Assembly (NCBI GenBank): GCA_037176905.1
Contig: JBBBWG010000271.1
Coordinates: forward strand, 1-38,381
Direction of reading: 5' to 3'
DNA: 38,381 nucleotides
DNA from: Azolla pinnata
Lineage: Eukaryota; Streptophyta; Polypodiopsida; Salviniales; Salviniaceae
The translations under genes and the position numbers were made by a program. Position 1 is the first letter of the stretch. Every line of letters starts with the position of its first letter. Below are positions 34,001 through 38,381 of this stretch, one piece after another. Under the pieces are notes generated by a model. The model did not search any database. It saw only the letters and a list, made by a program, of their open reading frames with translations, and had not been told where the DNA came from.

Positions 34001-34421
34001 TCCTGTGTAGTGCGATGACCTTATGGCTTGAGGCTTGAGGTTTGGGAACTTCAAGCTTCGGTCCAAGGTCTTAGGGTCTGGCTTACAGTGGAATGAGATG
34101 CGGAGTTAGTTCCCGTACCTGCACCAGCTCTCTAGCAGCATTCTGCAGCACTGTAGCAGATGAGGCGGAGGCTAGAGCGCAGCCGTGAGGCCTGTGGCAG
34201 CGGTAATGGAGGGGACGGGAGCTGGTACCGGTGGGCGAGCTATGGAGGGAAGGAAGGAGGAGGGAAGTGCCGAAGAAAGAAGAAGAATGAGAAGGCAAGG
34301 ACGACGATGACGAGGCAGAAGAAGGAGAAGGAGAAGGAGAAGGAGAAGAAATGGATTTGGAGGAGGGAGGAGAAGCAAGGCAGCGGATGGAATCCGCAGC
34401 AGAAGCAGCAACAGCAGCCAT
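28057..34421 (-). CDS. APL: ADP-glucose pyrophosphorylase large subunit, 15 exons
   Basis: Makes ADP-glucose from glucose-1-phosphate and ATP (EC 2.7.7.27), the committed step of starch synthesis; a plastid heterotetramer with small subunits. Exons (minus): 34421-34119, 32923-32807, 31530-31357, 31063-30971, 30808-30725, 30649-30594, 30467-30374, 30025-29913, 29821-29749, 29328-29248, 29143-29057, 28972-28868, 28774-28668, 28316-28256, 28158-28057; all GT-AG; 549 residues. Residues 1-100 are Ser/Pro-rich, like a plastid transit peptide. Key motifs: [19 protein letters not shown] (122-140), [10 protein letters not shown] (catalytic Asp245), FAEKPKG (Lys298, sugar-phosphate site), [14 protein letters not shown], and the C-terminus [11 protein letters not shown]...[22 protein letters not shown] and [16 protein letters not shown] mark it as a large subunit. 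Arg128 and Lys138 are the catalytic-type residues that many large subunits have lost. Confidence 0.96.
31771..31866. repeat. 48-bp tandem duplication in AGPase intron 2
   Basis: 31771-31818 and 31819-31866 are 48-bp direct repeats with two differences, both containing GACTGAATAGGATAAACGTC. The low divergence suggests a recent duplication. Confidence 0.95.
32070..32480. repeat. Degenerate tandem repeat, about 100-140-bp units, in AGPase intron 2
   Basis: Four copies of a unit whose core is AGATTCTA..ATAGTGCATCATTTGAGAATCTGTA, with gaps, begin near 32084, 32222, 32326 and 32427. Most are followed by AGCTCCTAA.CTTCAG-like text. They are diverged and have no coding signal. Confidence 0.8.
32515..32800. 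repeat. Degenerate tandem repeat, about 40-bp units, in AGPase intron 2
   Basis: About seven units of the type AAACACACTTTAGTAACATT followed by AATC.GAACAATA, each diverged from the next. The array runs up to the exon 2 donor side (32807). Confidence 0.8.
33270..33750. repeat. Three-copy degenerate tandem repeat in AGPase intron 1
   Basis: The motif GAAAAGAGGAAGAATTCATT, or close variants, followed by a ..GATTATTGC.ACA block, occurs near 33388, 33521 and 33612. Each is followed by related text ending in a GAAAA(A/T)C-AAAG block. Short open frames here follow from the repeat and are not taken as coding. Confidence 0.75.
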
Positions 34422-34455
34422 GGCGAAGGAAGGAACGGAGGGACGAACAAGTGAA

Positions 34456-34486
34456 CCTAACCCTAACCCTAACCCTAACCCTAACC
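34456..34486 (-). repeat. (CCCTAA)5 interstitial tract next to the AGPase start
   Basis: Five hexamer units, 35 bp upstream of the AGPase ATG, so probably inside its leader or core promoter. On the gene's strand it reads (TTAGGG)n. It is the vertebrate-type unit rather than plant TTTAGGG. Confidence 0.95.
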
Positions 34487-34562
34487 GGAACTCTGATCGC
34501 CTCTTCTGTTGTCCTCCGTCAAATGATGGATTCCTTGGCCCGTGAGGAAGGAATGTGAGCCG

Positions 34563-34801
34563 GCGATGGCGATGGCGATGGCGATGGCGATGGCGTTCCT
34601 TTCTCCGTCAGGCTCCTTCTGCTCCTGCGGCTTCTGCTGCTGCTTCTGCGGCTTCTGCGGCTGCTTCTCCTTCTCCGTCTTCTGCTTCTGCTTCAGATTC
34701 TTCCCCAGCTCCAGCTTCTGCTTCAGATTCTTCTCCGTCTTCTGCTTCTGCTTCAGATTCTTCTCCAGCTCCAGCTCCAGCTTCAGCTTCAGCTTCCTTT
34801 C

Positions 34802-34834
<33 letters not shown>

Positions 34835-34835
34835 C
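34563..34835 (+). repeat. (GGCGAT)n and CTTCTG/CAGATT-type repeats
   Basis: Five to six GGCGAT units (34563-34596) lead into imperfect TTCTGC/TTCTCC/CTTCAGATTC repeats and a (GTCTGC)n run near 34807-34832. The plus strand is open for over 400 bp as an Ala/Ser/Pro-rich reading, which the repeat period explains. Confidence 0.9.
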
Positions 34836-34937
34836 TGCGAGAGCGAATCTTTCTTCTTTCTTTGCTTCTTGTTCTTTGGTTCAGACAGAAAATCTGATAA
34901 AATCAGTTTCCTCCCTTTTGTTTTTGTTTTTGTTTTT

Positions 34938-35430
34938 AGGGGACAAAGAATTCCGCCTCACGAAAACTAGATTAACGCCTCTAATCTTTGAAGATTAACG
35001 CGCAACTCGATTTGATTAACGCGCAACTCGATTTGATTAACGCGCAACTCGATTTGATTAACGCGCAACTCGATTTGATTAACGCGCAAATCAATCAATT
35101 GCGAGCTCAATTACCATCGAATTCAGCTGATTGATTAAAGGCTCGATCTACTCGGTCGAGCCCAAATCAAGGTTTAACGCGTTTGATCGGTTCATCAGAT
35201 CCGAGAGCTTTACACGGGGCTTCGGCCGATCGATATGCGTGCAGTTGAGGGAATCGATTGGGATTAGCTACTGAAAAGCGATTAGGAGCAAGAATCGAGA
35301 CTTGGCGAAATTAATTGGGTGCTAATTCTCGGTAGAGGACGAGGTTAGGCGTTAGTTAATTCGCAATTTCCGGTCGTTAAAAATGTAATTTTTATAATTT
35401 TGTCAGGCGTTTTTCTTTCAATTGTCCTCT
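34938..35430. mobile_element. Inverted-repeat DNA element with an internal 21-bp array
   Basis: The left end AGGGGACAAAGAATTCCGCC at 34938 and the reverse complement of the right end (AGAGGACAATTGAAAGAAAA, then CGCCTGACAAAATTATAAAA) are inverted copies. The flanks on both sides are TTGTTTTT-like and may be a target duplication. The element is 493 bp, has no coding capacity, and shares its right end with those at 5288 and 18138. It sits about 520 bp upstream of the AGPase start. Confidence 0.6.
34993..35089. repeat. 21-bp tandem repeat, 4.6 copies
   Basis: Units start at 34993, 35014, 35035, 35056 and 35077. Four are identical; the unit begins GATTAACGCGCAACTCG. Each contains ACGCGC, which fits the CGCG box (VCGCGB) known for CAMTA factors. 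The repeats lie in the sub-terminal part of the element at 34938-35430. There are no spacers, so it is not a CRISPR array. Confidence 0.95.
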
Positions 35431-36540
35431 TGTTTTTCGTTTTTCTAGATATTTTCCTTCTGCTTCTTTTTTCATTGTTCTCTGGGTTTTGTTTTTTCCT
35501 TCCTTTTTCTTCGTAAAATAATGAATTTTTGCCTTGTTTTGTTTCTTGTTCAGAAAACGTGCGGTCCAGAAAATTCTGGACCCCCGCAATTTTAAAAATA
35601 GAAAAACAAAGAAGAAAAAATATGCAGAAATTCCCAGAAAATAGACGGGGGAATTTTAATGGCCACCCAAATAACCGCAAAATGGAAATCCCAAAATCAT
35701 ATATATATATATAATATTTTTGCTGCCTGAATATTCGCTTCTCTGATCCTAACCAACTAACTAACTACGTACGATTTTTTTTTGTGTTTTGCTGATTACG
35801 GTGGGATTGGTAGTAATTAGTGTAGGATTAGCACTAAAATCAACTTCGAATCGGTGTAATTAAGATGGATCTGAGCTCGTGATTAGCCATCTTTACGATT
35901 CGTTAGTCACTCATTGTGTGGTAATAACTGATTAGTTCTTCTTAGGTTGATCAGTCTTTTACTCACGCGACAAGAGAGGGATAAATCATCTCAATCGGGT
36001 CGATTACGAACAATAGCTGCCCGCAAAATCATTTTCAAAACTTATTTTAACACTGGTTATCATTAAATCATTTAATCGGATGCTTGATTAGGGCATCCCA
36101 TAAAACGAATCGAACCATAATCATCTAAGTAATGATCAGACGGCACGATCAATACGTTGGCCGAATTACCAGAGCTTAGCGGAAAGTGATTTTCTTGTCG
36201 GTACTTCTTGGAATGTCTACGAATTAGATCGAATCAAATATGCTCTACATGCTAGGTTTGCAATCGTAATATGATTGAGCCTATTCATGGTTTGATGGAT
36301 CAGTTAGTAGACGAACTTGTCGATTAATTGGTTTAACGATGGAAGGTGTCGATGTGTTGCTGTGTTTGTAACAGAAGGTGCGGAATAGATACAAAGTTTA
36401 TTTGTATGTATATATCATAGAACGTAACATCCGCAAGCTTCTCGTTCTGCAAACACGAATATAAGTTTGCAAACGTTTGCGAATGTTATGTGTTCATTTT
36501 TTCTTATTTTTTTGAGAAACAAGTCCTAAAACGCCCTTCA
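35431..36540. other. Stretch without a recognised gene
   Basis: AT-rich unique sequence on both strands with short (AT)n near 35699. I find no domain, RNA gene or clear repeat. Confidence 0.5.
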
Positions 36541-36680
36541 AGCTATTGTCAGGCGGAATGTGCACAAAGTTCATCCCAGGGTCGCAGATCTTCGATCACC
36601 CAACGATAGAGATGATCATTATGTTGGAGATGTTCCAGTACCAGCTCGAAAACGCGATTTCCACTGCATTATGTGACGCC

Positions 36681-37320
36681 TCATTGGCGATTTTCTACAT
36701 CGATGGCCCTATACATGTCTTCCAAGTGAATCATGACCAAGCCATTGCAAAGCATTATCTCGTAGTCTGTTTGCATGCGAATCACATCATCTCGTAGTTG
36801 CGTTAGAGCTTCGCTACGATTTGGGGAAAAAGGATCGGGCGATTCATGCCCGGAAAAGAGTGCCCAACTTCCGACGATCAGGGGAACGATGGACATTAGC
36901 TTTCCGAAGATCTGTAAAAAAAAAAAGAAGCAGTGACTCTTATGCAGTCAGCCTTCTGGCGATAATATCGTAACTAACCAACGGCAGTCGTATCTGGAAT
37001 CGAGAGAACGAGAAGCCAAGTAGCCCAATAATTGAGTCCTGGGGGTTTGCAGAGCTGGGATCGTACGACTGCCGTCGGGCATCGGCTTCTGCATATGCTC
37101 TCTCGCATGCATTGACAGACTCGATCGATGCCCTGTGATGGGTGTGTCTTATGTGACATGGTTCGTAGATCGACATGTATATATATATATAAAGAAAAGC
37201 CATGTGATCATTCTCCCTCCCCAGCAAAGATCTTGCAGCTGTGGGCCACACAGTTTGTAGTATCTCAAAGGAACTTGTGTGTTTATGCTTGACACTTGCA
37301 TGAATTTCACAGTGACACAC
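36681..37320 (-). CDS. Possible gene of unknown function with a membrane segment
   Basis: Two adjoining minus-strand pieces join in phase. The first is open from about 37320 to 36979 (ASIESVNACERAYAEADARR... to FSRFQIRLPL) and ends at a good donor (TTG|GTTAGT). The second runs 36911-36681 after a poly-pyrimidine CAG acceptor, with a hydrophobic segment (IFGKLMSIVPLIVGSWALFS) and then a charged helix-like tail to a stop at 36681. I do not recognise the family. The true start is unclear and may lie in another exon upstream. Other frames of the first piece are also open, so coding is not certain. Confidence 0.35.
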
Positions 37321-37700
37321 ACAGGAGGAAAAGGGAATCGTAAAGGGTTCGAAGAAGACCTTACATAAATACTCGATACTCTCACGAAGACAGCTAGCCT
37401 TCTTTTATAGACTCAAATTCTTCTATGTGGTGACTCACACAACTTTAACTCTTTTGATGGGTTAAACCCACGTTTGTTAACATTGTAAACATCGGTCGCT
37501 CGATGGTTATGCTTGCAAAAAACAAGCAGGGAGCTGTGTTATTTCTGTGAACACATGCAGGGATCGAGAGATTAAAAGCTGGGCACTTAAGGGATAATCT
37601 GGCAGGAGAAACACCGATATTCATATGTTTTGCTCAGTTCCTTATGTGACCCATCAATATTCACAATGTAAAAATTGATCTCTCTCCTCCTCCCTCTCGT

Positions 37701-38010
37701 CTACACAACACTGACAAAGCGTTTATTTCCAACCGCCGAAAAATGATAACGGATCGAGTCGGATGGTGTATACTGGGGTGTTGCTCCATCGAATCTGTTT
37801 AGAGCTGGATTGCGAATCTCGCTGATGCAAACCCAGCTTCTATTCACTACAACCAGCGAGCTTTCGGCGTTCCCTTCCTCGGCTTGCTGTTTTTTACCTG
37901 CAGGAAAGCTTCCGCTAAGCAGCTCATCAGCTCTAGATCGCACGCGCATTGTCACATCTGAAATGCACAACTCCTCCGCAAACATGGGCACGATCGTGTA
38001 TGCACCGTGC
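37701..38010 (-). other. Open minus-strand stretch, possible exon
   Basis: From an ATG near 37985 the minus strand reads MFAEELCISDVTMRVRSRAD and stays open to a stop at 37701. A possible donor (CTGCAG|GTAAAA, near 37904) could end a short exon that belongs to the gene at 36681. No domain is recognised. It could be non-coding. Confidence 0.2.
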
Positions 38011-38049
38011 ATTCGAAATGCGTTATACGCATACATACGCATATAATAG

Positions 38050-38265
38050 CATTCGCACAGTACATGTACATACATGCTCGCAGACATACATACCTACATA
38101 CGTACCCTTGCAGCATGTCACGCACGCACATGCATACATACCCTTACACGCACACATACATACCCTTTCATCGTCACACACACACACACACACACGCATA
38201 CACATACATACATACATTGTCTCACACACAGGCACACATACATACATACTTATCCTTTCAATGTG
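38050..38265. repeat. ATAC/CA-rich microsatellite cluster
   Basis: Repeated CATACATAC and (CA)n runs (clearest at 38174-38194) separated by short unique pieces. The last 110 bp to the window end hold nothing recognised. Confidence 0.9.
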
Positions 38266-38381
38266 TCATATACATACATGCATCCTTTTGTTTTTTATTT
38301 TTTTGTGAAAGCTTTTATCCTGTCATTAGTTATAAACAAGGCCAACTGGCTACATAAACCCACATGGGGAATTAGCTATTA

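Noticed and set aside
34542-34998. Plus-strand Ala/Ser/Pro-rich and Phe/Cys-rich open frames
   Set aside because: They coincide with hexamer and triplet repeats upstream of the AGPase gene and run into the inverted-repeat element; the composition is explained by the repeats.
34993-35089. CRISPR-like direct repeats
   Set aside because: The units are tandem with no spacers, and the context is a plant nuclear genome.

Overview
The window reads as nuclear DNA of a land plant. It has three intron-rich genes with plant-type products, Arabidopsis-type telomere motifs (TTTAGGG), a chromodomain-bearing Ty3/gypsy fossil and very many microsatellites. A Penelope-like fossil and an AGPase large subunit of ancestral type would fit a seed-free lineage (lycophyte, fern or bryophyte), but this is inference. 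The lineage cannot be fixed from the window.

Layout. 1-2240 is the 3' half of a decayed Ty3/gypsy chromovirus with an LTR remnant. About 2240-3960 is a decayed Penelope-like retroelement. 4000-5660 holds a tandem duplication, telomere-like motifs, a small inverted-repeat element and microsatellites. 5668-9485 (minus) is a complete 11-exon trehalose-6-phosphate phosphatase gene. 9486-16330 has no gene I can support. It holds microsatellites, an (AAACCCT)6 tract, a three-copy tandem repeat, an assembly gap, a GC-rich island and a 1.1-kb GAT/GGT array. 16330-17660 holds a second gypsy LTR with a reverse-transcriptase scrap and a LINE-like scrap. 18980-26099 (minus) is a complete 7-exon gene for Mediator subunit 27, whose 4.46-kb first intron contains a very old Ty1/copia fossil. 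26600-28056 is intergenic, with a second assembly gap. 28057-34421 (minus) is a complete 15-exon gene for the large subunit of ADP-glucose pyrophosphorylase. The right end holds telomere-like repeats, an inverted-repeat element with a 21-bp array, a possible short gene of unknown function (minus, about 36681-37320) and microsatellites.

For the three main genes every intron is GT-AG, all reading phases close, and the spliced products (503, 517 and 549 residues) run from start to stop without interruption. They are separate nuclear genes on the same strand, not an operon. TPP removes trehalose-6-phosphate, a sugar signal, and AGPase makes the starch precursor ADP-glucose. They therefore belong to one regulatory axis, but their closeness may be chance. 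MED27 is a general transcription co-activator subunit.

Points that stand out: an inverted-repeat transposon family with ends in or beside all three host genes; a near-perfect 46-bp hairpin in a TPP intron with a half copy in another TPP intron; retained catalytic residues in the AGPase large subunit; introns built from degenerate tandem repeats; and two 100-N gaps, each flanked by an identical 77-bp copy, which points to assembler overlap rather than biology.
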